Below are positions 26,883 through 36,594 of a stretch of 64,000 bases of DNA, in pieces. The number at the start of each line of letters is the position of its first letter. The first letter of the stretch is position 1. Origin of the DNA: Paenibacillus naphthalenovorans (GTDB lineage: Bacteria; Bacillota; Bacilli; Paenibacillales; NBRC-103111); assembly GCF_900099895.1 (NCBI RefSeq), contig NZ_FNDY01000002.1, forward strand, positions 1 through 64,000, given 5' to 3'. A program made the translations under genes and the position numbers. The notes under the pieces were generated by a model. It was not told where the DNA came from. It saw only the letters and a list, made by a program, of their open reading frames with translations, and ran no database searches.

Positions 26883-27788
26883 TTACCGCTCACCCACCAC
26901 CAATACTTCAGGTACAAGACGAACTCCGAACCGCTCCGAAACGGCATTTCGCACTTGTTCGATCAGGGTGAGCACGTCGTGGGCTGTCGCTTGCCCGGTG
27001 TTGACAATGAAGTTGGCGTGCAGTGGCGATACTTGGGCGTCACCGACCCTTAAGCCCTTGAGTCCGGCCTCTTCAATCAGCTTTGCGGCATGATGCCCTT
27101 CCGGGTTACGAAATACGCTTCCCGCGCAGGCAAGCTGAAGCGGCTGCGTTCTCAGCCGCCTGTCTTTATAGGCTGCCATGGCCGCTGCGACCTCCTTCCG
27201 GTCCCCATAGCTAAGCTTAAAGACAGCTTCCGTCACAATCCCCGGATTCGTGTGCAGAATCGAATGCCGGTAAGCGTACGCCAAATCATCTTTTTGCATC
27301 GTCACCAACTCCCCTGTCGGGAGCAGCACTTCAACCCGCTGTAAAATGCGCGACACATCCGACCCATGCGCCCCGGCGTTCATGTAAACGGCGCCTCCCA
27401 CGGTTCCCGGAATGCCTCCGGCAAACTCCAACCCGGTCAATCCTTGCTTGCCTGCCATGACCGACAGTTTGATGAACGAATATGCGCCGCCGGCAAAGGC
27501 GTACTCTCCTTCGAAACGCACGGTCTCCAGCGCATGCCCCAGTTTGATCACGACCCCCCGGATGCCTTTATCGGTTACAAGCAGATTAGAGCCTCGGCCG
27601 AGCGCAATCCATGGGATATCGTGCTGATGGAGCAGCTTAACGGCGCTGATCAATCGGCTTTTGTCCTGCGGAATGAGCAGGACATCGGCCGGACCGCCGA
27701 TTTTCCATGTGGTATAAGGGGCAAGCGGTTCGTTCAATCGAACTTCACCATACGATCCTTTCAGCAATTCTGTTATGACCTGTTGCAT
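26883..27788 (-). CDS. murB: UDP-N-acetylenolpyruvoylglucosamine reductase
   Basis: FAD-dependent reduction of the MurA product to UDP-MurNAc. The 301 residues include YTTWKIGGPADVL, ALGRGSNLLV and the FAD-binding AGGIPGTVGGAVYMNAGAHG. The catalytic serine lies in CAGSVFRNPEG. The ATG at 27788 is preceded by AAGGAGG. The frame continues 37 codons upstream without support. It lies 15 nt upstream of murA. Confidence 0.96.
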   Translation of the reverse strand: MQQVITELLKGSYGEVRLNEPLAPYTTWKIGGPADVLLIPQDKSRLISAVKLLHQHDIPWIALGRGSNLLVTDKGIRGVVIKLGHALETVRFEGEYAFAGGAYSFIKLSVMAGKQGLTGLEFAGGIPGTVGGAVYMNAGAHGSDVSRILQRVEVLLPTGELVTMQKDDLAYAYRHSILHTNPGIVTEAVFKLSYGDRKEVAAAMAAYKDRRLRTQPLQLACAGSVFRNPEGHHAAKLIEEAGLKGLRVGDAQVSPLHANFIVNTGQATAHDVLTLIEQVRNAVSERFGVRLVPEVLVVGER

Positions 27789-27982
27789 GGGAAAACCTCC
27801 TTCACAGAACGACAAGACGATGGGCTTCCGGTACATCCCCGGAAGCACGAGAGCCTCAGGCCATGCGCCTCTTTTGTCTTTTATCGCACATTGCGGCATG
27901 CGGCTTCGTCAGGTGTCTGTCACGGTTATAGTGTAGTTTATGTGAATCACTGCAGAGTGTGACAAATGCCCAGGCAAATTTG

Positions 27983-29056
27983 TCATGCTTCAGGCAACCG
28001 GCAAGCTTCGATCAGCTCTACAATCCTTTGAGTCCCGTTGCCGAAGGGGTTGCCGGACATTTGCTCTTGTATGCGGACGCGTTCTTCATAAAGATCGGAG
28101 ACGGCGGATACTAACGTTTGCGGGGAAAGGTTTTCCTCATAAAGCACTTTGCTGTAACCCATCTTACGGAAAGATTCCGCATTCAATATCTGGTCTCCCC
28201 GGCTGGCCTCGCGGGACAGCGGGATCAGAAGCATAGGCTTGCGGAGCGCCAAAAACTCAAAGATGGAAGTAGATCCCGCCCGGGAGATGACCAAGTCCGC
28301 ACAAGCCAGCAAATCGGGCAGCTCGTCTTTCACATATTCGAACTGCCGGTAACCCGGCACCCCGTCCAGGGAAGGATCGGCGTTGCCTTTACCGCAGATA
28401 TGGATGATTTGAAATTGTGTGAGCAGCGTCTCCAGCGTTGCTCTGAGCGCTTCGTTAATCCGCTTGGATCCCAGACTGCCGCCCATCATGAGCAATACAG
28501 GCTTATTAGAGTGAAAATCACACATTTGAAGTCCACGGGAAGCTTGGCCCTGCAAAATTTGTTCGCGAATCGGCAGTCCGGTGCATACGGCTTTGCGGCT
28601 GCGAATACTCTTAAGCGTCTCGGGAAAGGTAACGCAAATGCGAGAAGCAAATGGCAGGGAAATTTTGTTGGCGAGCCCCGGCGTCAGGTCCGACTCGTGG
28701 CAGATCACGGGAATGCCATTCAGCCTGCATGCCAGAATGACCGGAACGGTCACGAATCCCCCTTTGGAAAATACAATATGAGGCTTGATTTTTCGAAGCA
28801 GATGATAGGCTTGCCCAATGCCCAGAAGCACTTTAAACGGATCTTTCGCATTCTTCAGATCGAAATAGCGCCTGAGCTTTCCGGAAGCGATATGATGGAA
28901 CGGAATGCCCTCGTGATCGATGATTTCTTTTTCAATACCGTCACGGGAACCTATATATTCAATCTCCCACCCCTGCTTGCGCAGCTCAGCCATCACCGCC
29001 AAATTCGGCGTGACATGGCCAGCCGTTCCGCCGCCGGTGAAGACGATTTTTTTCAT
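27983..29056 (-). CDS. murG: UDP-GlcNAc:lipid I N-acetylglucosaminyltransferase
   Basis: Converts lipid I to lipid II on the inner face of the membrane. This GT28 protein of 357 residues has the glycine-rich [15 protein letters not shown] near the N-terminus, [14 protein letters not shown], and the donor-binding region [15 protein letters not shown]. The ATG at 29056 follows GAGGTGA, 7 nt after the spoVE stop. A gap of about 194 nt follows before murB; no strong signal was seen in it. Confidence 0.95.
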   Translation of the reverse strand: MKKIVFTGGGTAGHVTPNLAVMAELRKQGWEIEYIGSRDGIEKEIIDHEGIPFHHIASGKLRRYFDLKNAKDPFKVLLGIGQAYHLLRKIKPHIVFSKGGFVTVPVILACRLNGIPVICHESDLTPGLANKISLPFASRICVTFPETLKSIRSRKAVCTGLPIREQILQGQASRGLQMCDFHSNKPVLLMMGGSLGSKRINEALRATLETLLTQFQIIHICGKGNADPSLDGVPGYRQFEYVKDELPDLLACADLVISRAGSTSIFEFLALRKPMLLIPLSREASRGDQILNAESFRKMGYSKVLYEENLSPQTLVSAVSDLYEERVRIQEQMSGNPFGNGTQRIVELIEACRLPEA

Positions 29057-29063
29057 GTCAGGA

Positions 29064-30161
29064 TCACCTCGAAAACCGGGAAATGTTAAGCAATACACCG
29101 ATCGAGGTCAGCATCAGCGTAAGTGATGAGCCTCCGGCGCTAATAAGCGGAAGCGTGATGCCCGTGACGGGGAACATGCCGATGACGACGCCGATGTTGA
29201 TTATCACCTGTACGGCAATCATCCCGACGATACCGGCAGCCAGCAAGCTGCCGAACGTATCCGGAGCCGTGATAGCCGTACGCATGCCGCGCCACAAAAG
29301 CAGTATGAACAGGGCAAGTACGAACGTTCCCCCGATAAAGCCGAGCTCTTCGGCGATAATAGAGAAAATAAAGTCGGTCTGCGGCTCGGGCAGATAGCTG
29401 TACTTTTGCCGGCTCATGCCCAGTCCGAGGCCGACTAGACCGCCCGGACCGATCGCATACAGCGATTGAATCGCCTGATAGCCCGCTCCGAGCGGGTCCT
29501 GCCACGGGTCCAGAAAAGCCGTAATCCGCTTCAAACGATAAGGCGCCGCAGCGATCAAACCGACCAGGCCGAGAACCCCGACAAGACCGAGATAAGATAA
29601 ATGAACAAGGCGCGCTCCCGCCGTATAAATAATCAAAAGCGAGGCTCCCACCAGCACAGCGCCGGTGCCAAGGTCCGGCTGCAGCATGATCAGGCCGAAG
29701 GCTAGTCCTACAAGCCCGAGCGGAGGAAGCAAGCCTTTGCCGAACAGCGTAATCGTGTTTTGTTTTTCGGAAAGCCAGTTGGACAAAAAAATGATCATGC
29801 CGATTTTCATAAATTCGGAGGGTTGAATCCCGAACGATCCGATGCCAAGCCAGCTGCGCGCGCCGCCGCGAACCACGCCAATGCCCGGAATAAGCACCGC
29901 TACAAGTAAAATGAAGCAAATGATAAGCACGAGTTTGGCATACTTTTTCCAGATCCAGTAATCTGTGTTCATTGTAAAAACCATGGCCATAATGCCTAAG
30001 GCCGCGAACAGCGCCTGCCTCTTCAAGTAATAGAAGGCATCGCCGAATTCCCGAAACGCCAGCACTGCGCTGGCACTGTACACCATGACCACGCCGATTC
30101 CGAGCAGGAGCAGCGTGGAGCCCAGCATCAACATGTCCGGAGCCGACCGTGCTTTAACCAT
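29064..30161 (-). CDS. spoVE: SEDS-family peptidoglycan polymerase SpoVE/FtsW
   Basis: Multi-spanning glycosyltransferase that polymerises lipid II, paired with a class B PBP. The 365 residues have about ten helices. They carry the SEDS signatures [17 protein letters not shown] and LGFIGG, plus the C-terminal [17 protein letters not shown]. By position between murD and murG it is the spoVE equivalent; whether it serves sporulation only or also vegetative division cannot be told. The ATG at 30161 has the better ribosome spacing; a GTG lies four codons earlier. Confidence 0.9.
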   Translation of the reverse strand: MVKARSAPDMLMLGSTLLLLGIGVVMVYSASAVLAFREFGDAFYYLKRQALFAALGIMAMVFTMNTDYWIWKKYAKLVLIICFILLVAVLIPGIGVVRGGARSWLGIGSFGIQPSEFMKIGMIIFLSNWLSEKQNTITLFGKGLLPPLGLVGLAFGLIMLQPDLGTGAVLVGASLLIIYTAGARLVHLSYLGLVGVLGLVGLIAAAPYRLKRITAFLDPWQDPLGAGYQAIQSLYAIGPGGLVGLGLGMSRQKYSYLPEPQTDFIFSIIAEELGFIGGTFVLALFILLLWRGMRTAITAPDTFGSLLAAGIVGMIAVQVIINIGVVIGMFPVTGITLPLISAGGSSLTLMLTSIGVLLNISRFSR

Positions 30162-30271
30162 AACCGCCCACACCTCTAACCTTGAGTTTGATGGGAGCGT
30201 CTGTCCTCAACAGCCTGCAGCCGCGGCATTTGCCGTCTTTTTAGGCGGCGGCAAGCTTGTTTACTCCCTCT

Positions 30272-31690
30272 TTACAGGTTATGCACGGTCTGCTTAAACA
30301 TTCTTCCCCTTTCCTCGTAAGAAGGAAACATGTCCCAGCTGGCGCAAGCCGGGGACAGCAGCACCACATCACCCGGCTTTGCCATGGCAAAAGCGGCTCT
30401 CACCGCTTCTGCAACCGTATCCTGCAATTCCTTAGCAGTATCGACGGTTTTGATCCGGCTCATGCCTGCAAGCCGGGCCACGCGGGCGATTTTTTCCTTT
30501 GTTTCCCCCAGGACGACCAGTCCTTTCACCTCCTGCTGAAATGCGGGAAGCAGTTCCATGTAATCGGATCCCCGGTCGAGTCCGCCGGCAATCAGGATAA
30601 TGTCTTGAGAGAACGACTCGATGCTTTTGATCGTTGCCGTCGGATTGGTTGCCTTGGAGTCATTGTAAAATAAAACTTCATCTTTCAGAGCCACATACTC
30701 CAGACGGTGCTCCACCCCGCGGAATTCTTTCAATACCCGGGCAATAACGTCCGTCCGCACGCCGGAAACGAGCGCCATACAGCTGGCGGCGAGCGCATTC
30801 TCCACGTTGTGCTTGCCGGGGATGCCCAGCTCCCTGACGGCAATAACGGGATGCTCCGCGCCATCATGATCGCGGTAAACGATCATGCTATCCGCGTCCT
30901 CCCCCGTGCCGAACGGAGACGACACATACATGCCGTAAGAAAGCTCCGAGCTGACCGAAAATGGAAACACCCGGGATTTGATTTCCCCGGCAGCCTTCCG
31001 GCATACGGCATCGTCCCAATTCAACACCGCAGTGTCTTCCTCGGTTTGATTCGCAAACAGCTTCGTTTTGGAAAAAACATAATCTTCCATGGTATCGTGG
31101 TAATCCAGATGAGTTTCATATACGTTAAGCAAACAGCCGATGCGGGGCCGGAAGCTGCGAGTGCCCTTCAATTGAAAGCTGCTGAGCTCAACGACCATCC
31201 AGTTGTCTGCCTCGGCCTCCAGAGCCGCCTCCGTCAGAGCGCGGCCGATATTGCCGGCAACAATCGGCTTCAAGCCGCCGGCTTCCAGCATCAGTCCGGT
31301 CAAGGTCGTTGTGGTGGTCTTGCCGTTAGAGCCTGTAATACCAATGATGGGAGCCTTACAAATATGATGGGCTACTTCGACCTCGGTAACGACTTCGATA
31401 CCAAGCGCAGCCGCCTTCTTCAATGGTTCGATCGTGTATGGGATGCCCGGATTTTTCACGATGAGCGAAATCCCCTCATGAATCAGCCCCGCCGGGTGAC
31501 CCCCGCAAACAACAGAAATACCCAGAGCCTCCAACTCATCGGCTTCAGGGCATAGTTTGCGTTCCTTTTTATCATTAACCGTCACCAACGCTCCCTTGTC
31601 GTGAAACAGCTTTGCAGCAGCGACGCCGCTGCGCGCAAGGCCCAATATGACCACCTGGCGGCCGCAATAATTCTGCGGATGCTCCATCAT
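30272..31690 (-). CDS. murD: UDP-MurNAc-L-alanine:D-glutamate ligase
   Basis: Adds D-glutamate to the stem peptide precursor. The 472 residues have an N-terminal UDP-binding domain (VVILGLARSGVAAAK), the P-loop GITGSNGKTTTT, and a C-terminal ligase domain with FYNDSKATNPTAT. It shares one nucleotide with the mraY stop (TAATG), indicating coupling. Two adjacent ATG codons are possible starts. Confidence 0.96.
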   Translation of the reverse strand: MMEHPQNYCGRQVVILGLARSGVAAAKLFHDKGALVTVNDKKERKLCPEADELEALGISVVCGGHPAGLIHEGISLIVKNPGIPYTIEPLKKAAALGIEVVTEVEVAHHICKAPIIGITGSNGKTTTTTLTGLMLEAGGLKPIVAGNIGRALTEAALEAEADNWMVVELSSFQLKGTRSFRPRIGCLLNVYETHLDYHDTMEDYVFSKTKLFANQTEEDTAVLNWDDAVCRKAAGEIKSRVFPFSVSSELSYGMYVSSPFGTGEDADSMIVYRDHDGAEHPVIAVRELGIPGKHNVENALAASCMALVSGVRTDVIARVLKEFRGVEHRLEYVALKDEVLFYNDSKATNPTATIKSIESFSQDIILIAGGLDRGSDYMELLPAFQQEVKGLVVLGETKEKIARVARLAGMSRIKTVDTAKELQDTVAEAVRAAFAMAKPGDVVLLSPACASWDMFPSYEERGRMFKQTVHNL

Positions 31691-32652
31691 TACAACACCT
31701 CGTTAATATATAGTCCGACGCCTGCAAGAATCAGACCGGCCGTCCAAAAGGAAATCACCACGCGCCACTCCGACCAGCCTACAAGCTCGAAGTGATGGTG
31801 AATCGGGCTCATTTTGAACACTCGTTTTCCCCTCGTTTTAAAGGAGACGACCTGAATGATAACCGATAGTACTTCGACGACAAATACGCCGCCGATCAAG
31901 GCCAGCAGTATTTCCCCTTTGGTCAGGATCGCTACCGCGGCGAGCCCGCCGCCTATACCGAGCGAACCGGTATCCCCCATGAACACTTTGGCCGGATGAG
32001 CGTTAAACACGAGAAAGCCCAGCACCGCCCCTACCATGGCGGCGGAGAAAATCGCAATGTTCGGCTGCGAGTTGTTTAAGGCAATCACCGCGTAGGCCCC
32101 AAAAGCAATGGCGCTGGTACCGGCCAATAGTCCGTCCAAACCATCCGTGAAATTCACCGCATTGGACGTGCCCAGCATCAGAAACACCACAAAAGGAAAA
32201 TAAAGCCACCCGGCGTCAAAAGAAAAGTCGACGTAAGGAATGCGTATTTCGGTGCTGTGCCCGGACTGTACGAGCAAAAAACAAACGATGCCCGATAAAA
32301 CCAGCTGCCCAAGCAGCTTTTGCCTGGCGGTAAGCCCTAACGAACGCTTAAACAATATTTTAATGTAGTCGTCCAGAAAACCGATTAATCCGTAGCCAAG
32401 CGCAGCAACCAGAAGAATGACGGTTTCGAGGTTTTTTTCCCCGAATCGAAGCACGGCAACCGCCAGCGCCAGCATAATGATGATCCCGCCCATCGTCGGC
32501 GTGCCTGCTTTTTTCAAGTGTCCCTGCGGCCCTTCCGTACGAATCTGCTGCCCGAATTTGAGCCTGCGGAGCAGCGGAATGAATAGAGGCCCCATAATCA
32601 CAGCAAGTAAAAAAGCCACGCCGAGCGTGATCAACACAATATTAAAATCCAC
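31690..32652 (-). CDS. mraY: Phospho-MurNAc-pentapeptide transferase
   Basis: Transfers phospho-MurNAc-pentapeptide to undecaprenyl phosphate, making lipid I. The membrane protein has 320 residues and about ten helices. The conserved catalytic aspartates are in FLDDYIK and NFTDGLDGL, and the HHHFE histidine motif is in [13 protein letters not shown]. It lies 19 nt after murE and is coupled to murD. Confidence 0.97.
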   Translation of the reverse strand: MDFNIVLITLGVAFLLAVIMGPLFIPLLRRLKFGQQIRTEGPQGHLKKAGTPTMGGIIIMLALAVAVLRFGEKNLETVILLVAALGYGLIGFLDDYIKILFKRSLGLTARQKLLGQLVLSGIVCFLLVQSGHSTEIRIPYVDFSFDAGWLYFPFVVFLMLGTSNAVNFTDGLDGLLAGTSAIAFGAYAVIALNNSQPNIAIFSAAMVGAVLGFLVFNAHPAKVFMGDTGSLGIGGGLAAVAILTKGEILLALIGGVFVVEVLSVIIQVVSFKTRGKRVFKMSPIHHHFELVGWSEWRVVISFWTAGLILAGVGLYINEVL

Positions 32653-32671
32653 GCGTTATCCCCCCAATTGC

Positions 32672-34186
32672 TTAAACCCCATCGCTTCCCGATGAACGAA
32701 AGCGATTCATGATTGCTTCTTTGGCTACCTTGCGGTCGTCAAAAGGATGCTTGACGCCCATGATGTCCTGATACGTTTCGTGTCCCTTCCCCGCAATCAA
32801 GATGCAGTCGCCCGGAGCTGCGCGATCGACTGCTTTTTGAATCGCTTCTCTGCGGTCGGCAACCAGCTCGTAGCGGCCGGGGTCATACCCTGCGGTACGA
32901 AGCCCCGGAACAATGTCCTGAAGAATGCGCTCCGGGTTCTCGGTACGCGGATTGTCGGAAGTGACGAATACATAATCCGCATACTTGGCCGCCACGCCAC
33001 CCATCAGGGGACGTTTGGCGCGGTCGCGGTCTCCTCCGCAGCCAAAAACGCAGTATACCTTGCCTTCGGCAAATTGACGAATCGTCGAAAGGGCGTTCTC
33101 CAGACCGTCAGGGGTATGCGCATAGTCGACAAGAACAAGAAACTCCTGTCCGGCATTCACTATCTCCATCCGGCCTTCAACCGAATCCACCCGGCCGAGG
33201 CTGTCGGCAATCCTTGCAAGCTCAATCCCCTCCGCAAGCGCGCAAGCGATGGCTGCAAGCGCATTGTATACATTAAACCGCCCGACAAGCCGCATGCTCA
33301 CCTCGGCGCTTCCGCGAAACGTTACACATTTGAACCGTGTACCTTTCGAAGAAATTTCGATCGCTTCAGCTCTCACATCCGCAGACGGATCCTCGATTCC
33401 ATAAGTTATGATTTGTGCGGCAGTCAGTCTCGCATAATCCTTCGATGCAGGATCGTCCGCATTGAGCACGGCGAACCTGCTTTGGTTCGGATCATCGGAA
33501 AATTCATTGCCGAGACGGGAGAAAAGCAGTCCTTTGGCCGCCTTGTACTGTTCCATGGTATGGTGAAAGTCCAGATGATCCTGGGTTAAATTCGTGAAAA
33601 TGCCCGTACGGAAACGACATCCTTTGACCCGGCCCAATTCCAGTCCGTGCGAGGAAGCTTCCATGATACAATAATCCGTTCCTTCGTTCACCATCTCACG
33701 TAAAATCCGCTGAAGCTCCACTGCTTCCTGCGTATTCGTCATCGCGTTTGGAATATATCGGGAACCGATCTTGACATGAATGTTGCCCATCAGCCCGGTT
33801 CGAAACCCTTGATCGCTCAAGATTTTTTCCAGCAAGTAAGTTGTTGTTGTTTTACCGTTGGTCCCCGTGATCCCGATCAGCTTCAGCTCGCGGCTCGGAT
33901 AACCGTAATAATGGTTCGCAAGCACCGCCATCGCATATCGCGCATCCTTTACGATCAACACGGGAACGCCTAGCTCCATCTCCCGCTCGGCAACCAAGGC
34001 AACAGCTCCCCGCTCAACCGCTTTCCCCGCATAATCGTGTCCGTCTACGGCAAATCCCGGGATGCAGATAAACAAATCGCCAGGGTTCACCTTGCGGGAA
34101 TCCGTCTGCAATCCGGTAATATTGATGCGGTCATCGCCAACGAGGCGGCTCACCGCAAGCTGAGAAGCGAGTTCCTTCAGTTGCAT
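32672..34186 (-). CDS. murE: UDP-MurNAc-tripeptide synthetase (meso-DAP adding)
   Basis: Adds meso-diaminopimelate to UDP-MurNAc-Ala-Glu. The 504 residues have the P-loop GITGTNGKTTTTYLL and the motif DNPR (in TSDNPRTENPE), which specifies meso-DAP over lysine. That agrees with the DAP genes at the window start. The ATG at 34186 follows GGAGGAGG. The open frame extends 36 codons upstream without support. Confidence 0.96.
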   Translation of the reverse strand: MQLKELASQLAVSRLVGDDRINITGLQTDSRKVNPGDLFICIPGFAVDGHDYAGKAVERGAVALVAEREMELGVPVLIVKDARYAMAVLANHYYGYPSRELKLIGITGTNGKTTTTYLLEKILSDQGFRTGLMGNIHVKIGSRYIPNAMTNTQEAVELQRILREMVNEGTDYCIMEASSHGLELGRVKGCRFRTGIFTNLTQDHLDFHHTMEQYKAAKGLLFSRLGNEFSDDPNQSRFAVLNADDPASKDYARLTAAQIITYGIEDPSADVRAEAIEISSKGTRFKCVTFRGSAEVSMRLVGRFNVYNALAAIACALAEGIELARIADSLGRVDSVEGRMEIVNAGQEFLVLVDYAHTPDGLENALSTIRQFAEGKVYCVFGCGGDRDRAKRPLMGGVAAKYADYVFVTSDNPRTENPERILQDIVPGLRTAGYDPGRYELVADRREAIQKAVDRAAPGDCILIAGKGHETYQDIMGVKHPFDDRKVAKEAIMNRFRSSGSDGV

Positions 34187-34220
34187 CAAGCGTCCTCCTC
34201 CGTTTATGCACATGGTATCT

Positions 34221-34270
34221 ATTATGGACAAAAAAATGTGCCGTGAAAAGCCCCTTTTGAAAAAAGGCAC
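34221..34270 (-). promoter_or_regulatory. Terminator-like hairpin and possible murE promoter
   Basis: On the minus strand GTGCC/GGCAC enclosing AAAAGgggCTTTT is followed by TTTTTTT (34230-34270), which looks like a terminator for spoVD. Overlapping it, TTTTCA (34244-34249) and CATAAT (34221-34226) are 17 bp apart and may start a murE transcript. The 256-nt gap between spoVD and murE holds no gene. Confidence 0.4.
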
Positions 34271-34442
34271 GGGGGACGGCGAACTTTTGTTCAAGGCGTA
34301 TGAAAGCGGCCGGACATAACAGACTCCAAGCCTGTTAAATCGACCTTACGTACAGACCGGGCGAGCGGATCGGACGCTCAAGTCTTCTCCACTCACCACT
34401 CGCAGATTCAGCATCTCCCAAGCCGGCTCTGCCGGGGCAGCG

Positions 34443-36398
34443 CTATTGAACTTGCGGTCTGGCCCCTCTATCGGGCACCGGCTGCGTATCCGACAAATAG
34501 ATCCGGATCGTAGAGCCTTGTTCGATCCTAGTACCGGGCTTCGGCACTTGGTTGATCACCGTGCGGCCGACGCCGGATTTGGCAAGTTGGAAATTCATAT
34601 TGAGATCTTCGTAGATATCAGTAAGGGTCATGCCGACCAGATTCGGCACTTCCACAATTCTTTTGTCTCCGTATACGTATTTGCGTTCCATTTGATCCTT
34701 ACGCGGCGGAATTTTCATATATTGAAGCGTATCCTGCATGATATTCTTAACCAGCGGAGCAGCAATCAAACCGCCGAATTGGATTCCCTGCGGATTATCC
34801 ACGGCCGCATAAATGACGACCTTCGGATCGTCTGCAGGAGCGAATCCGATGAAGGAAACAATATGCTCACTGGAGGAATAGCGCCCATTGATGACCTTTT
34901 GTGCCGTTCCCGTTTTCCCGCCTACGCGATAACCGTCGACAAATGCATTCCGCCCCGTACCGTTGGCCACAACGCTCTCCAACGTTTCGCGCACCATCCT
35001 GGAGGTTTCCGGAGAGATCACCTGACGGACCAGTTCCGGGTTCACAGTCTCGACCACGTCGCCTGTTTCAGGCTTATACCAGGCTTTGGCTACATGCGGC
35101 TTAAACAGCCTGCCGCCGTTAATGGCTGCGGATACCGCCGAGATTTGCTGAATCGGCGTGACCGAGACGCCCTGCCCGAACGAGGTCGTCGCAAGCTCCA
35201 CAGGGCCGACACGTGAAGGCTTAAACAAAATGCCATTCTCTTCGCCGCCAAGATCGATACCGGTTTTTTTACCGAAGCCGAAATTGTAGATATAATCAAA
35301 CAGCTTCTCCTTGCCCAGCCGCTGCCCCATGACCACAAAGCCGGGGTTGCAGGAATTTTCGACCACTTGAAGGAAGGTCTCGCTTCCATGTCCGCCCCGC
35401 TTCCAGCAGCGAAGCCTTGCCCCGGCGACCTCAATCGCGCCGGGATCGTGAAACCCTTCGGTCAGGCTTATTTTTTTCTCCTCCAGGGCAGCTGCCAAAG
35501 TGATAATCTTAAACGTCGACCCCGGTTCGTAAGTCATCCAGATCGGAAGATTCCGGTTGTAATTCTCCACCGGATAATTTTTATAATTGCCGGGCTCAAA
35601 GCCGGGTCTCGAACCCATGGCCAAAATTTCTCCATTGTTCGGATCCATCGCAATGGCAATGACATGATTCGGCTGGTACTTCACCATGGCTTGATCGAGC
35701 TCCCGCTCCATGATGGATTGGATATGACTGTCGATCGTAAGCTGCAGGTTCATACCGGCCAACGGCTCTTTGTACTCATCCGTCGACCCCGGCATCAGCT
35801 TGCCGGCCGCATCGGACAAATACGATATGCTTCCGTCGATCCCTGTCAATCTGTTGTCATATTTCAATTCTATGCCTGTCAAGCCTTGATTATAATCGCC
35901 CGTAAATCCAAGCACATGGGCAGCCAGGCCGCCGAACGGATAGTACCTCTTGTTGTCCTCGGTCACCCAGATGCCGGGAAGCTGCAAATCGCGAATCTCA
36001 TCCGCTTTTTCTATCGTAATCTTTCGTCCGCCCGGCTTAATGTATACACTGGCTTTCCGGACTGTAATTTGTTTGTATACCGTTTCCTCGCTGATTTGAA
36101 GAACCGCGGCCAGTTTGGCGGCCGTTGCTTTCGGATCTTTAATTTGCGCCGGTACGGCAACAACGGTCGGTGAACTGACGTTGTAAGCCAGGCGATCCCC
36201 GTTGCGGTCTAGAATCTCTCCCCGTTTGGCCGTCACCTTGATATCCCTTCTCCAGGAATCCTCCGCTTTGTCCGACAGCTCCGGACCTACCCAAATCTGC
36301 ACATACGCGAGCCGCACCACCAGCGCCAAGAAAAGAAACGTGCCGACGATCAGTGCGGCGAATAGACGTCGACGAACCGTTACGTTCGATGCCCTCAT
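34443..36398 (-). CDS. spoVD: Sporulation-type class B penicillin-binding protein (SpoVD)
   Basis: Transpeptidase used for spore cortex synthesis, or a second division PBP. The 651 residues have one N-terminal transmembrane helix and a dimerisation domain. The transpeptidase domain has STFK (294-297), SCN (349-351) and KTGT (495-498), and a C-terminal PASTA domain (about 575-635) follows. The tandem of two class B PBPs is the pbpB-spoVD arrangement of Bacillus. The start at ATG 36398 follows GGAGGGGG. The open frame extends 22 codons upstream. Confidence 0.92.
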   Translation of the reverse strand: MRASNVTVRRRLFAALIVGTFLFLALVVRLAYVQIWVGPELSDKAEDSWRRDIKVTAKRGEILDRNGDRLAYNVSSPTVVAVPAQIKDPKATAAKLAAVLQISEETVYKQITVRKASVYIKPGGRKITIEKADEIRDLQLPGIWVTEDNKRYYPFGGLAAHVLGFTGDYNQGLTGIELKYDNRLTGIDGSISYLSDAAGKLMPGSTDEYKEPLAGMNLQLTIDSHIQSIMERELDQAMVKYQPNHVIAIAMDPNNGEILAMGSRPGFEPGNYKNYPVENYNRNLPIWMTYEPGSTFKIITLAAALEEKKISLTEGFHDPGAIEVAGARLRCWKRGGHGSETFLQVVENSCNPGFVVMGQRLGKEKLFDYIYNFGFGKKTGIDLGGEENGILFKPSRVGPVELATTSFGQGVSVTPIQQISAVSAAINGGRLFKPHVAKAWYKPETGDVVETVNPELVRQVISPETSRMVRETLESVVANGTGRNAFVDGYRVGGKTGTAQKVINGRYSSSEHIVSFIGFAPADDPKVVIYAAVDNPQGIQFGGLIAAPLVKNIMQDTLQYMKIPPRKDQMERKYVYGDKRIVEVPNLVGMTLTDIYEDLNMNFQLAKSGVGRTVINQVPKPGTRIEQGSTIRIYLSDTQPVPDRGARPQVQ

Positions 36399-36594
36399 GC
36401 CCGCTTTTTCCCCCTCCCGAAATGCTGCAGCCGTTACGGCGTTACAGCCGCCGTCAGCTGTCAACAGTGCTACAACCTTTACAACGCTTCTTCCACGTTG
36501 TCCGTTGTAAACAAAAATCGTTTCATAATCATCCCTATTCAGGACAACCAGGGGTTAGAACAAGCTGTCGCGGCGGTGCGGCATGATATGCGGA

